64,000 nucleotides of DNA, from NCBI GenBank assembly GCA_023242925.1, contig CP096134.1:3181501-3245500 (forward strand), read 5' to 3'. This stretch comes from Hyphomonadaceae bacterium JAD_PAG50586_4. Its GTDB lineage: Bacteria > Pseudomonadota > Alphaproteobacteria > Caulobacterales > Aquidulcibacteraceae. Position numbers and translations under genes: made by a program. Below, one piece after another: positions 45,463 to 54,243 of this stretch (the first letter of the stretch is position 1; every line of letters starts with the position of its first letter). The notes beneath the pieces are model-generated. The model saw only the letters and a program-made list of their open reading frames with translations. It searched no databases and was not told the DNA's origin.

Positions 45463-45942
45463 CTACCAGAGGCTGAGGATCGGCCGCGCCAGCATGAGCC
45501 AAATGATTGCGATTACGGCGAAAAAGGCCGGAAAGCCGCAGAGGAACCAGATGCGGTAAAGCTTGTGATAGGCCTCGGGCAGCGGCGCATTGGTCGCGGC
45601 GGCGGAGCGGGCGAGATCGCGCAGGCGATGCTGTATCCACACCACCGGCAGCCAGAACACGCCGGTGAGCACGTAGAGCGCCAGCGACAGCACGATCCAA
45701 CCCTCGCTGAAACTCCAGCCAAGCCCCTGCGCCAACAGCGCCCCAGTGATGGGCTGCGCCACGACTGCGCTCGCGGTGAAAATCCAATCGGCGATGACGA
45801 CGGTGGAGGCCGTGTGCGCGATGAGGCGCGCATCCTTGGTGCGATGCGCCATCACCATGAAGAAAGCGATGCCGGCGCCAGTGCCGAGCAACACGCATGC
45901 GCCCAGCACATGCAACCAGCGCAGGAGAATAAGAACATCCAT
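45463..45942 (-). CDS. DUF2269 family membrane protein
   Basis: 159 residues, four TM segments (about 4-26, 44-66, 75-97, 135-156), with WLHVLGACVLLGTG at the N-terminus and ITGALLAQGLGWSFSEGWI in the middle, both typical of DUF2269. Unknown function. Its start codon overlaps the upstream oxidoreductase-DoxX stop codon (TGATG), so it is cotranslated with it. Confidence 0.85.
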   Translation of the reverse strand: MDVLILLRWLHVLGACVLLGTGAGIAFFMVMAHRTKDARLIAHTASTVVIADWIFTASAVVAQPITGALLAQGLGWSFSEGWIVLSLALYVLTGVFWLPVVWIQHRLRDLARSAAATNAPLPEAYHKLYRIWFLCGFPAFFAVIAIIWLMLARPILSLW

Positions 45943-47233
45943 CAGCGCTCACTTGTGAGTGCAGCGACGCCAAGCGCAAGCGCCATGCTCGGAAATATCT
46001 TCACCAGCGGTCCGAGTGGATCGGCCCATAGGTGTGGCGTGAGCAACGTGCCGCCGATGAGATAGCCGATTGAAAGCGCAATCGCCGCGAGCGCCGCGAT
46101 GCGCGCAAACGGACGCACCAGCACGCCGAGGCCAATTGCGAGGTCAGCCAAAGCCCCGCCGAGCACGAACAGCATCGCCTGTTCGGGCGCCACCGCGCCA
46201 TCGAGCACACGCGCCGCTGCGTCGCGCTGCATGATGGCGATCACGCCGGAGGCGATCCAGAATGCAGAGAGTGTGAGCACGAGGATCGGCAGCGCCAATT
46301 GCGCACGCGCATAAATGCGCTCCTGCGCCGTGGCCGGCAGCGCAGCGAGCGTTTCATCGAGCGACTTCAACTTGCGCCCGCTCGCCGCTTCCCACCCAGC
46401 GCCATCGCATGTGATGCCGTCCGCAAGTACACGCAACGCCGTGGTTCGCAATGGTGAACGCCAGCCCAACCAACCGGCGAGATCAGCGCCGCGCGCGAGC
46501 AAAAGCCCAGCGCGCGCGGCAGTTCGAGCCGAACGCGGGCGGGCTCAAAGCCAAGCCAGACGCGGAATTTGCCGACCACCTCGCGCAGTGTGTGCGCCTC
46601 CGCCGCCGCAAGATCATAATCACGGCGCGACGGCGTTACGCCTTCCACCGCCAGCAACGTTGCCTCCGCAACATCACTCGCCGCTGCGATCTGCACGCGT
46701 GCATCGCCCAGCACGAGCATTTGCACGAAGGGCGTCGCCGCCAAAATACGCAGCAGCGAGGTGCCGCCATAGGCATTGGCGCTGATCACCAAGCCTGGCT
46801 TCAGGATCGTCCAGTCCAACGCGCTCGCACGCAACGCGGAATCTGCGGCCGCTTTGGTGCGCATGAAAGCGGTGTTCGCATCAAGCACGGCGCCAGGCGC
46901 CGAGATTTGCACGAAGCGGATCGCCTTGGCTTTACACGCTTGGATCAACGCAACGATCGCGTCCTGTTGCGCGGCGCGGAGATTGTCGCGCGCGCCATCT
47001 TGCAACGCGCCGGATGCGTTGACGATCGCATCGACGCCTTCGATGTGAGGCGCCCAAGCGTGCGGCGTCGTGAGCGTGGCGATGTCGGCGCTAATCCAAC
47101 GCACATGAGGCGCAGCACTTCCGCCCTTCTGCGCCGAACGACCAAGCCCGATCAATTCATGCCCGGCTGCACGCAACCTGCGCACGATCTCAAGGCCAAT
47201 AAGCCCGTAACCGCCGAGCACCAAAACGCGCAT
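45942..47233 (-). CDS. NAD(P)-binding oxidoreductase fused to a DoxX-like membrane domain (frameshifted)
   Basis: About 430 residues from ATG 47233. N-terminal NmrA/SDR-type domain: MRVLVLGGYGLIGLEIVRRL, AIVNASGAL, FVQISAPGAV, WTILKPGLV. C-terminal four-TM DoxX/DUF417-like domain (LPILVLTLSAFWIASGVIAI to KIFPSMALALGVAAL). The frames join with one extra base in AAAA 46501-46504 (TTTT to TTTTT), restoring A-L-G-F-L-L-A-R-G. Probably a quinone- or sulfide-linked membrane oxidoreductase; the DUF2269 protein is its cotranslated partner. Confidence 0.85.
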
Positions 47234-47395
47234 GCTGATCTCAACCCCCATTTGCGGGCGATACCAAAATATCGCTGTTGCGAGACGTTCGCGCGTGAAG
47301 CAACGCACGGCGCATGATACCGATTCCCTCGTGAGGGATAAGGTTTTTGCAATCGACTCGCAAATGCGAGCCGGTCGCGAGCTTTGGGGAAAGTA

Positions 47396-47815
47396 ATGTC
47401 CGACAAAAAGCGTTTGAATCGGCGTTCGTTCATGGCGCGCGTTGCGGGCGCGGCGGCCGTCGTCGGCGGCGCGACCGCTGCGGTGACCGGTGAAGCGGCG
47501 GCGCAGAATTATACGGGCCGCACCGACAGCGACACCGGCAACGGCGCCGATCGCTCAGGCTACGGCCGCACCGGCATGACCGACAGCGACACCGGCAACG
47601 GTTCTGACCGCGCCGGCTACGGTCGTGGCGGCGGTGGCGGCGGCGGCGGCAATGGTCGCTCCGGCCTGACCGACAGCGATTCCGGCGGCAACGCCGACAA
47701 CGCTGGCAACGGCCGTGGCGCCACGCGCAACAGCCCGAGCGGCCTGACCGACGGCGACAGCGGCTCGTACGCTGACCGCGCCAATTACGGCCGCGGCGCA
47801 CGCCGCAACTGGTAA
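47396..47815 (+). CDS. Twin-arginine-exported protein with four TDSDTG-type repeats
   Basis: 139 residues from ATG 47396, after GGGGA. Tat signal: K-R-L-N-R9-R10-S-F-M, hydrophobic ARVAGAAAVVGGATAAVTG, cleavage near AAAQ. The mature part is four imperfect repeats of about 17-20 residues, consensus G[LMR]TDSDTGNGADRxGYGRG, with a Gly-rich spacer in the middle and an Arg-rich end. The alternating Asp/Ser/Thr could bind metal. The JmjC/cupin oxygenase gene begins 7 bp later. Repeats plus an adjacent hydroxylase suggest a modified substrate, a hypothesis only. Function unknown. Confidence 0.82.
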   Translation: MSDKKRLNRRSFMARVAGAAAVVGGATAAVTGEAAAQNYTGRTDSDTGNGADRSGYGRTGMTDSDTGNGSDRAGYGRGGGGGGGGNGRSGLTDSDSGGNADNAGNGRGATRNSPSGLTDGDSGSYADRANYGRGARRNW

Positions 47816-47822
47816 TTCGTCC

Positions 47823-49001
47823 GTGACATCGCGCGAGCCTTGGCTCGACGATCCGCTTGGGTACCTGATCGGGCCCGAGCGGATCGAGACGTTTTTCGCA
47901 AAAACGTACGAACGCGAAGCACTCATCGTGCACCACGATGCGGCGCAGCGCTTCGATGGCTTGCTGAACATCGACGATGTCGATCGCATCGTCACCAGCG
48001 TCGATCTACGCGAGGGCCAACTTTCGCTGGCCGACGCCACGCGCGAGATGAACGCGAACCAATATGTCGATGCATCGGGCTTCATCGATCGCGGCGCGGT
48101 TGCGGATCAGTATCGCGGCGGCGCGACCATCATCCTCAACCAAGCGCACCAATTCGAGCCGAAGCTGGCGCGTTTGTGCAAGGGCTTGGAGCACGTGTTC
48201 TCTTCGCACGTGCAGGCCAATCTCTATCTCACGCCGCCGAACGCGCAGGGCTTTCGCACGCACTATGACAATCACGACGTGCTCGTGATCCAAGTCGAAG
48301 GCGAAAAGGTCTGGCGGCTTTACGACATGCCGATCGAGACACCGTTCCGCGGCGAAGGCTTTGAGCCGGGCAAATACGAAACGGGCGCGCTGCGTCAGGA
48401 ATTCGTACTGAAGGCGGGCGATTGCGCTTACGTGCCGCGCGGGCTGATGCATGATGCGCAGACGTCTGGCAACGTGGCGTCGCTGCACGTGACGGTTGGC
48501 CTTATTGCACGCACCTGGGCGGATTTGATCTTGGAGGCGGTGTCCGAAGTGGCGCTGCGTTCGCCAGAACTGCGCCGCTCACTGCCGGCAGGCTTTGCGC
48601 ATCCAAAATTCAACCGTGACGCCGCGCGCAAGCAGCTTTCGACACTCGCAGGCCTGCTCGCGCAAGAGATTAAACTCGATCCCGCGCTCGATCTCATGGT
48701 CGACACGTTCATTCGTTCGCGCCCCGCGGAGAACCGCTTCTCCATTCTCCATGCGAGCAAGGATCTCACCGCCAGCGATCGCTTCGTGCTGAAACGCCAC
48801 GCCCCATTCCGCATTGCCGAGGACGGCGACGACATCGTGGTCATCGGCCCCGGCGGCGATCTGGACTTTACCGCGTCCAACCGCGCCGCCCTGGAGCGCG
48901 CGCTGAACGGTGAGCCCTTCGGCTTAGGCGACCTAAAGGGCGAAAAAGTCGATGCTCTGGTCTCGACGCTGCTCGCCTATGGGCTGGTGATCCGAGTCTA
49001 G
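47823..49001 (+). CDS. Cupin/JmjC-domain 2-oxoglutarate oxygenase
   Basis: 392 residues from GTG 47823. JmjC/cupin_4 core: Fe ligands H147-x-D149 (FRTHYDNHD) and H210 (VPRGLMHDAQ), with EGEKVWRLYD between and LHVTVGL after, then a helical dimerisation region and a winged-helix-like C-terminus, as in ribosomal-oxygenase-like proteins (YcfD/RoxA group). It should hydroxylate a protein side chain using O2 and 2-oxoglutarate in the cytoplasm. It follows the Tat repeat-protein gene by 7 bp. Substrate unknown: ribosomal protein or the repeat protein. Confidence 0.88.
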   Translation: MTSREPWLDDPLGYLIGPERIETFFAKTYEREALIVHHDAAQRFDGLLNIDDVDRIVTSVDLREGQLSLADATREMNANQYVDASGFIDRGAVADQYRGGATIILNQAHQFEPKLARLCKGLEHVFSSHVQANLYLTPPNAQGFRTHYDNHDVLVIQVEGEKVWRLYDMPIETPFRGEGFEPGKYETGALRQEFVLKAGDCAYVPRGLMHDAQTSGNVASLHVTVGLIARTWADLILEAVSEVALRSPELRRSLPAGFAHPKFNRDAARKQLSTLAGLLAQEIKLDPALDLMVDTFIRSRPAENRFSILHASKDLTASDRFVLKRHAPFRIAEDGDDIVVIGPGGDLDFTASNRAALERALNGEPFGLGDLKGEKVDALVSTLLAYGLVIRV

Positions 49002-49073
49002 CTCGCCTTTTCATCGCTTCCCCCTGGCGAGCGCGCGCGTGCGCGGCCAAGATGCGGCAAACGGGGGAAGCAC

Positions 49074-50483
49074 ATGGCGTTCTGGAATCGTCGTAAGCCC
49101 ATCGAGGCGCCGCAGCATCAGGAATTGAAGCGCACGCTGTCGTGGCCGCATCTGCTGGCGCTCGGCGTCGGCGCGATTGTCGGCGCTGGGATTTACGCCC
49201 TGATCGGCCAAGGCGCCGGCATGGCCGGGCCTGGCGTCATCGTCTCGTTTGCGGTGGCGGGCTCAGTCTGTGCGTGCGCTGCACTTTGCTACGCAGAGCT
49301 CGCCTCGATGATGCCGGCCTCGGGCAGCGCCTACACCTATACGTATTCGTCACTCGGCGAACTCGCCGGCTGGATCGTCGGCTGGGCGCTGATCCTTGAA
49401 TATTCGGTCGTCGTCAGCGCCGTCGCTGTCGGCTGGTCCGGCTATGCTTCGGGCCTTCTCACCGGCTTCGGCATTGAAGTGCCGCAAATGATTCCGTTCG
49501 GCGAGATCGCGGGCCACGCGCTTCATATCAATCCGCTCGCCATCTTCATCATCTTCCTTGTCGCGGGCTTACTTATGCTTGGCACGCGCGAGAGCGCCTG
49601 GGTGAATTCGACGCTCGTCGTGCTGAAAATAGCAGCGCTCATTCTCTTTCTCGTGATCGCGTTGCCGGCGTTCGACATCTCGCGCTTCACACCGTTCGCA
49701 CCCTTCGGTTGGGGCTCGACGCCACAAGCGGATGGCACAAATATCGGCATCATGGCTGCGGCTGGCGTGATGTTCTTTGCCTTCTACGGCTTCGACGCCG
49801 TCTCGACCGCAGCCGAAGAAGCGAAAAATCCGGGGCGCGACATGGCCATCGGCATTATCGGTTCGATGGTGATCTGCACCTTGCTTTACATGCTGGTTGG
49901 CGCGGCCGCCGTGGGCGCGATGGATTTCAATGTGTTTGCGGTGAGCGGCGAACCGATCGCGGAAATCGTGCGCAGCTTGGGTCAACCGGAAGCGGCCGCG
50001 ATCATCGGCGGCGTCGCTTCGATCGCGATCCCGACCGTGATTCTTGCCTTCCTCTACGGCCAAACACGCATCTTCTACGTGATGTCGCGCGACGGCTTGC
50101 TGCCGCGCTCGTGGGGCCGTGTGCATTCGAAGCTCGGCACGCCTGTCATCATGACGATCTTCACCGCGATCGTGTGCTCGATCCTCGCGGGCCTGCTGAC
50201 GCTCGGCGAAATCGCCTCGCTCGCCAACGCAGGCACGCTGGCGGCGTTTATCGCGGTGGCGATCTCGGTGATGGTGTTGCGCCGGAGCGCGCCCAACGTG
50301 GAGCGCCCGTTCCGCACGCCATTGGTGTGGATCGTTGCGCCGCTGGCCATCATCGGCTGCCTCTATCTGTTCTCCAGTCTGAACCTCGGCACCATCGAGC
50401 GCTTCTTCATCTGGATGGCGATCGGCATCCCGGTCTATCTGCTCTGGGGCGCACGCAAGAGCGCGTTGGCGCCAAAAGGATGA
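49074..50483 (+). CDS. APC-family amino acid permease
   Basis: 469 residues, 12 TM segments. TM1 ALGVGAIVGAGIYALIGQGA carries the GAIVGAGI substrate motif, with the SGSAYTYTYSSLGELAGWIVG segment in TM3 and FFAFYGFDAVSTAAEEAKNP between TM6 and TM7, all typical of the cationic amino acid transporter (CAT-like) group. A uniporter or proton symporter for amino acids. Ends 3 bp before the start of the next small gene, so probably cotranscribed. Confidence 0.93.
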   Translation: MAFWNRRKPIEAPQHQELKRTLSWPHLLALGVGAIVGAGIYALIGQGAGMAGPGVIVSFAVAGSVCACAALCYAELASMMPASGSAYTYTYSSLGELAGWIVGWALILEYSVVVSAVAVGWSGYASGLLTGFGIEVPQMIPFGEIAGHALHINPLAIFIIFLVAGLLMLGTRESAWVNSTLVVLKIAALILFLVIALPAFDISRFTPFAPFGWGSTPQADGTNIGIMAAAGVMFFAFYGFDAVSTAAEEAKNPGRDMAIGIIGSMVICTLLYMLVGAAAVGAMDFNVFAVSGEPIAEIVRSLGQPEAAAIIGGVASIAIPTVILAFLYGQTRIFYVMSRDGLLPRSWGRVHSKLGTPVIMTIFTAIVCSILAGLLTLGEIASLANAGTLAAFIAVAISVMVLRRSAPNVERPFRTPLVWIVAPLAIIGCLYLFSSLNLGTIERFFIWMAIGIPVYLLWGARKSALAPKG

Positions 50484-50486
50484 GCC

Positions 50487-50855
50487 ATGTCAAAGAATGA
50501 GCGGATTGTTCGCGCTTTCATTGAGACGTGGCCGTCACTCGACGTCGACCGAATCGTCGATTTCTTCACGGACGACGGCGTGTATTACAACATGCCGATC
50601 GCACCGGTGGCGGGACGCGAACACTTGCGCGGCTTCATCGCGGCGTTCTTGAAGGATTGGACCAAGACCCACTGGGACGTGCTCAACATTGCCTCGGCAG
50701 GCGATGTCGTGATCGCCGAACGCGTCGACCACATTCATGTCGGCGACAAGAGCGTCGACCTGCCGTGCTGCGGCGTATTCGAACTCGAGAACGGTAAGAT
50801 CAAAGTGTGGCGCGACTATTTCGACCTCGCCACCTACAGCAAAGCGCTGACTTAA
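50487..50855 (+). CDS. Limonene-1,2-epoxide hydrolase/SnoaL-fold protein
   Basis: 122 residues: IVRAFIETWPSLDVDRIVDFFTDDGVYYNMPI, GREHLRGFIAAFL, VVIAERVDHIHVG, LPCCGVFELENGKIKVWRDYFDL. The cone-shaped alpha+beta barrel and the D-R-D-like catalytic residues (Asp in YYNMPI region, R in AERVD, D in WRDYFD) match limonene epoxide hydrolase relatives. Substrate unknown. Cotranscribed after the permease. Confidence 0.85.
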   Translation: MSKNERIVRAFIETWPSLDVDRIVDFFTDDGVYYNMPIAPVAGREHLRGFIAAFLKDWTKTHWDVLNIASAGDVVIAERVDHIHVGDKSVDLPCCGVFELENGKIKVWRDYFDLATYSKALT

Positions 50856-51352
50856 GCGCCGCCAGCCTTGCGACGAAAGCCGCCATGCGCGGCGTGGCAA
50901 AGGGCGACGCCCAGCGCATCGGCGGCGTCAGCCTTCACTTCGCCTGCGGTCGGCAACAAGCGGCGCACCATGAAGGCGATCTGGGTTTTATCGGCGCTGC
51001 CGGACCCGACAACGGCTTTCTTGATCGTCGTTGGCGCGTACTCGCCCACCACGAGCCCATGACGCGCTGCAGCCGCCAGCGCCACGCCGCGCGCTTGACC
51101 AAGCGCCAACGCAGCGCGCGCGTTTGAATTGACGAAGGTCTCTTCCACCGCCGCTTCGTGCGGTTGGTATTGCGCGATCACCGCACACAGGCCCTCAAAC
51201 ACGTCGTGCAAACGCGAGGCGAGCTGCTGTTGTTGCTTCGGCGCAATCACGCCATGCGCGACATGGCTCAGGCGCGAGCCTTCGCTCGCCACCAGCCCCC
51301 AACCGCAACGATTGAGGCCCGGATCGACACCGAGGATGAGAATTGCGCTCAT
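50852..51352 (-). CDS. ruvC: Crossover junction endodeoxyribonuclease RuvC
   Basis: 166 residues from ATG 51352 (MSAILILGVDPGLNRCGWG). Acidic active-site residues: D in GVDPGL, E in AVEETFVN, and C-terminal D-x-x-DA in KADAADALGVALCHAA. It cleaves Holliday junctions. Separate from ruvA by about 5.4 kb, so the ruvCAB operon is broken up here. Confidence 0.95.
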   Translation of the reverse strand: MSAILILGVDPGLNRCGWGLVASEGSRLSHVAHGVIAPKQQQQLASRLHDVFEGLCAVIAQYQPHEAAVEETFVNSNARAALALGQARGVALAAAARHGLVVGEYAPTTIKKAVVGSGSADKTQIAFMVRRLLPTAGEVKADAADALGVALCHAAHGGFRRKAGGA

Positions 51353-51431
51353 GGCCCAAGCCCTGCGCCCAATCTCTTGCCAAAGCCCTAACCGCCGCCC
51401 AGCATAGGCGAAACGAACGGGGATTTTCAAG

Positions 51432-52829
51432 TTGCTTCGCACCTGCGCTACGGCACTGGCCGCTCTCTTCATCAGCGCGAGCGTCGCCGCCGCACAAGCG
51501 CCAAGCGAGGCGCAACGGGCGCAAGCGCGTGAGCTCTATGCCCGCGTCGTCGCGGTCGAGTCCTCGACCGGCCCGCAGAACGTCGTGCTGGCGAACCTGC
51601 TGGCCGAACGCTTCCGCACCGGCGGCTTCGCGGCCGAAGACGTGACGATCGTGCCGGCCGGCGAAACGGCGGGCCTTGTCGTGCGCTATCGCGGCAACGG
51701 CACAGGCGGGCGGCCGATCCTCTTCCTCGCACACATGGACGTGGTGCCGGCGCTGCGCAGCGATTGGGAGCGCGATCCGTTCACGCTCGTGGAAGAGAAC
51801 GGCTTCTTCTACGGTCGCGGCTCATACGACAACAAAGCCGGCCTCACCCAACTCGCATCGCTCTTCCTTACGCTTCGCGCCGAAGGCTTCACGCCGACGC
51901 GCGATCTCATCATCTGGTTCTCGGGCGACGAAGAAACGACGGGCGTCAGCACCCAGACATTGCTCTCGCAACATCGCGCGCTGCTGCACGACGCCGAGTT
52001 CGCGCTGAACTCCGATGGCGGCGGCGGCTTGCTGACCGAAACCGGCGCGCCGCTGAGCTTTGCGCTGCAAACGGCGGAGAAGACCTATGCGAGCTTCACG
52101 CTGACGGCGCGCAATCCTGGCGGTCACTCCTCCGTGCCGCGCGCAGACAACGCCATCTATGAACTCGGTGATGCGCTGTCGCGGCTGCGCGCGTTTCAAT
52201 TCCCCACCATGTGGAACGACACCACCTTGCTCGCCTTCCGCAATGCGGCCAGCGCAACGGGCGGTCCGGAGGGCGCCGCGATGCGGCGCTTCGCTGACAA
52301 TCCGGGCGACCGCCGCGCGGCGCGCACGCTTAGCGCAAATCCCGCCATCTCCAACATGATGCGCACCACCTGCGTCGCCACAATGCTCGCTGGCGGCCAC
52401 GCTGAAAACGCGCTGCCGCAGAGCGCCACCGCAACTGTGAATTGCCGCATCTTTCCGGGTGTGGCCGTCTCAGAAGTGCAAGGCGAGTTGCAGCGCATCG
52501 CCGGCCCCGGCATCGAGATCGCGTTGACCGCGCCGTCGAACTCAAGTGACGCCTCGCCGCTGCGCGAAGACGTGATGAACGCTGTGACACGCGCGGTACA
52601 CACGATTTATCCTGGCATCGTGATCACGCCCTATATGTCGGCGGGCGCAACGGACGGGCTCTTCTTCCGCGCCCAGGGTATCGCGACCTATGGCGTCGGC
52701 GCCGTCTTCATCAAGGACAGCGACGACTTCGCCCACGGCCTCAACGAACGCGTGCCGGTGGAAACCTTCTATGCCGGCCTCACGCATTGGCGCGTGCTGG
52801 TGAACGAACTCGCCGGCCCGCGCTCTTAA
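51432..52829 (+). CDS. Secreted M20-family metallopeptidase, copy 1
   Basis: 465 residues from TTG 51432. Signal peptide MLRTCATALAALFISASVAAA. M20 zinc ligands: H-x-D in LFLAHMDVVP, D in GRGSYDNKAG, E-E in FSGDEETTG, plus RNPGGHSSVPRADN and NALPQSATATVNCRIFPG of the dimerisation domain. Cleaves a peptide or amide in the periplasm. Paralogous to the next gene (52840), sharing most motifs. Confidence 0.93.
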   Translation: MLRTCATALAALFISASVAAAQAPSEAQRAQARELYARVVAVESSTGPQNVVLANLLAERFRTGGFAAEDVTIVPAGETAGLVVRYRGNGTGGRPILFLAHMDVVPALRSDWERDPFTLVEENGFFYGRGSYDNKAGLTQLASLFLTLRAEGFTPTRDLIIWFSGDEETTGVSTQTLLSQHRALLHDAEFALNSDGGGGLLTETGAPLSFALQTAEKTYASFTLTARNPGGHSSVPRADNAIYELGDALSRLRAFQFPTMWNDTTLLAFRNAASATGGPEGAAMRRFADNPGDRRAARTLSANPAISNMMRTTCVATMLAGGHAENALPQSATATVNCRIFPGVAVSEVQGELQRIAGPGIEIALTAPSNSSDASPLREDVMNAVTRAVHTIYPGIVITPYMSAGATDGLFFRAQGIATYGVGAVFIKDSDDFAHGLNERVPVETFYAGLTHWRVLVNELAGPRS

Positions 52830-52839
52830 GGAGGCCGCC

Positions 52840-54240
52840 ATGCGGTTCACACATTGGCTGGCCGGGGCGGCGCTGCTGGCCTTCGCTTCAACTGCGCACG
52901 CGCAAACCAATGATGCCGGCGCGCGCGCAACTGCGCGTGAGATTTTCGAAACCATCGTCGAGATGGATACCTCCGTTGCTGGCCGACAAACGCCGGCGAT
53001 GGCGAATTATCTCGCGGGTCGCTTCCGCGCGGCAGGCTTCGCCGCAGAGGACGTGCACGTACTGGCGATGGGCGAAACGGCCGTGCTGGTCGTACGCTAT
53101 CGGGGCGACGGCAGCGGCGGGCGGCCGATTCTCTTCCTGGCGCACATGGACGTGGTCGCCGCCGTACGTAGCGATTGGGAGCGCGATCCGTTCACGCTGA
53201 TCGAAGAGAATGGCTTCTTCTTCGGCCGCGGCACGTCGGACAATAAGACGGGCGTGGCGCTGCTCACCACCACGTTCCTCGATCTGCGCGGCGAAGGCTT
53301 CACGCCGACGCGCGATCTGATCCTGGTGTTCAGCGGCGATGAGGAGACCAATCCGGTCACCACGCGCAATCTGCTGCGCGACCATCGCACCCTGCTCGGC
53401 GACGCTGAATTTGCGCTGAACTCAGACGGCGGCGGCGGCGATCTGCGCGAGAGCGATGGCGCAGCTTCCGGTTATTTCGTCCAGACCGCGGAGAAGACCT
53501 TCGCGACGTTCACGCTCACGGCGCGCAATCCCGGCGGACACTCCTCCGCACCACGCGCGGACAATGCGATCTTCGACCTCACCGATGCGATCGCGCGGCT
53601 GCGCGCTTACCAATTCCCGGTGATGTGGAACGACACCACGCTCGCCTCCTTCAGTGCGGGCGCCGAAATGGCGGACGCCGAAATCGGCGCAGCTCTGCGG
53701 CGCTTCGCGCAACGCCCTGGCGATCGGCGTGCGGCGGAGCGCTTATCGCGCGAACCCGGCTATGTCGGCCAAGTGCGCACGACGTGTATTCCCACGCGCC
53801 TCGCCGCAGGGCACGCAGACAACGCGTTGCCGCAATCGGCGGTCGCGACCGTAAATTGCCGGATCTTTCCTGGCGTCGCCGTCGCAGACGTGCACGCGCA
53901 ATTGCAGCGGCTTGCGGGCGAGAGTGTCGCCGTCGAACTGCGCAGCGACCTGCCCGCCACGGACGCGTCGCCGTTGCGCGAAGATGTGATGGCCGCTGTA
54001 ACGGCGGCGGCGCGCACGCATCATCCGGGCGTGCCGATCATTCCCTCGCAGGCGCCCTATTATACAGATGGCATGTTCTATCGCGCCGCTGGCATTGCGA
54101 CTTATGGCGTGAGCGAGCTCTTCATGAAGAGCAGCGATGCGTTCGCGCACGGCTTGAATGAACGCGTGCCGGTCGACGGCTTCTACAACGGCCTCGACCA
54201 TTGGCGCGTCATCATCAACGAACTCGCAGGACGCCGTTAA
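52840..54240 (+). CDS. Secreted M20-family metallopeptidase, copy 2
   Basis: 466 residues, signal peptide MRFTHWLAGAALLAFASTAH. Same catalytic set as copy 1: LFLAHMDVVA, GRGTSDNKTG, FSGDEETNP, RNPGGHSSAPRADN, NALPQSAVATVNCRIFPG. Starts 10 bp after copy 1 with GGAGG; a tandem duplication, still intact. Differences in the lid region suggest somewhat different peptide specificity. Confidence 0.93.
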   Translation: MRFTHWLAGAALLAFASTAHAQTNDAGARATAREIFETIVEMDTSVAGRQTPAMANYLAGRFRAAGFAAEDVHVLAMGETAVLVVRYRGDGSGGRPILFLAHMDVVAAVRSDWERDPFTLIEENGFFFGRGTSDNKTGVALLTTTFLDLRGEGFTPTRDLILVFSGDEETNPVTTRNLLRDHRTLLGDAEFALNSDGGGGDLRESDGAASGYFVQTAEKTFATFTLTARNPGGHSSAPRADNAIFDLTDAIARLRAYQFPVMWNDTTLASFSAGAEMADAEIGAALRRFAQRPGDRRAAERLSREPGYVGQVRTTCIPTRLAAGHADNALPQSAVATVNCRIFPGVAVADVHAQLQRLAGESVAVELRSDLPATDASPLREDVMAAVTAAARTHHPGVPIIPSQAPYYTDGMFYRAAGIATYGVSELFMKSSDAFAHGLNERVPVDGFYNGLDHWRVIINELAGRR

Positions 54241-54243
54241 GCC

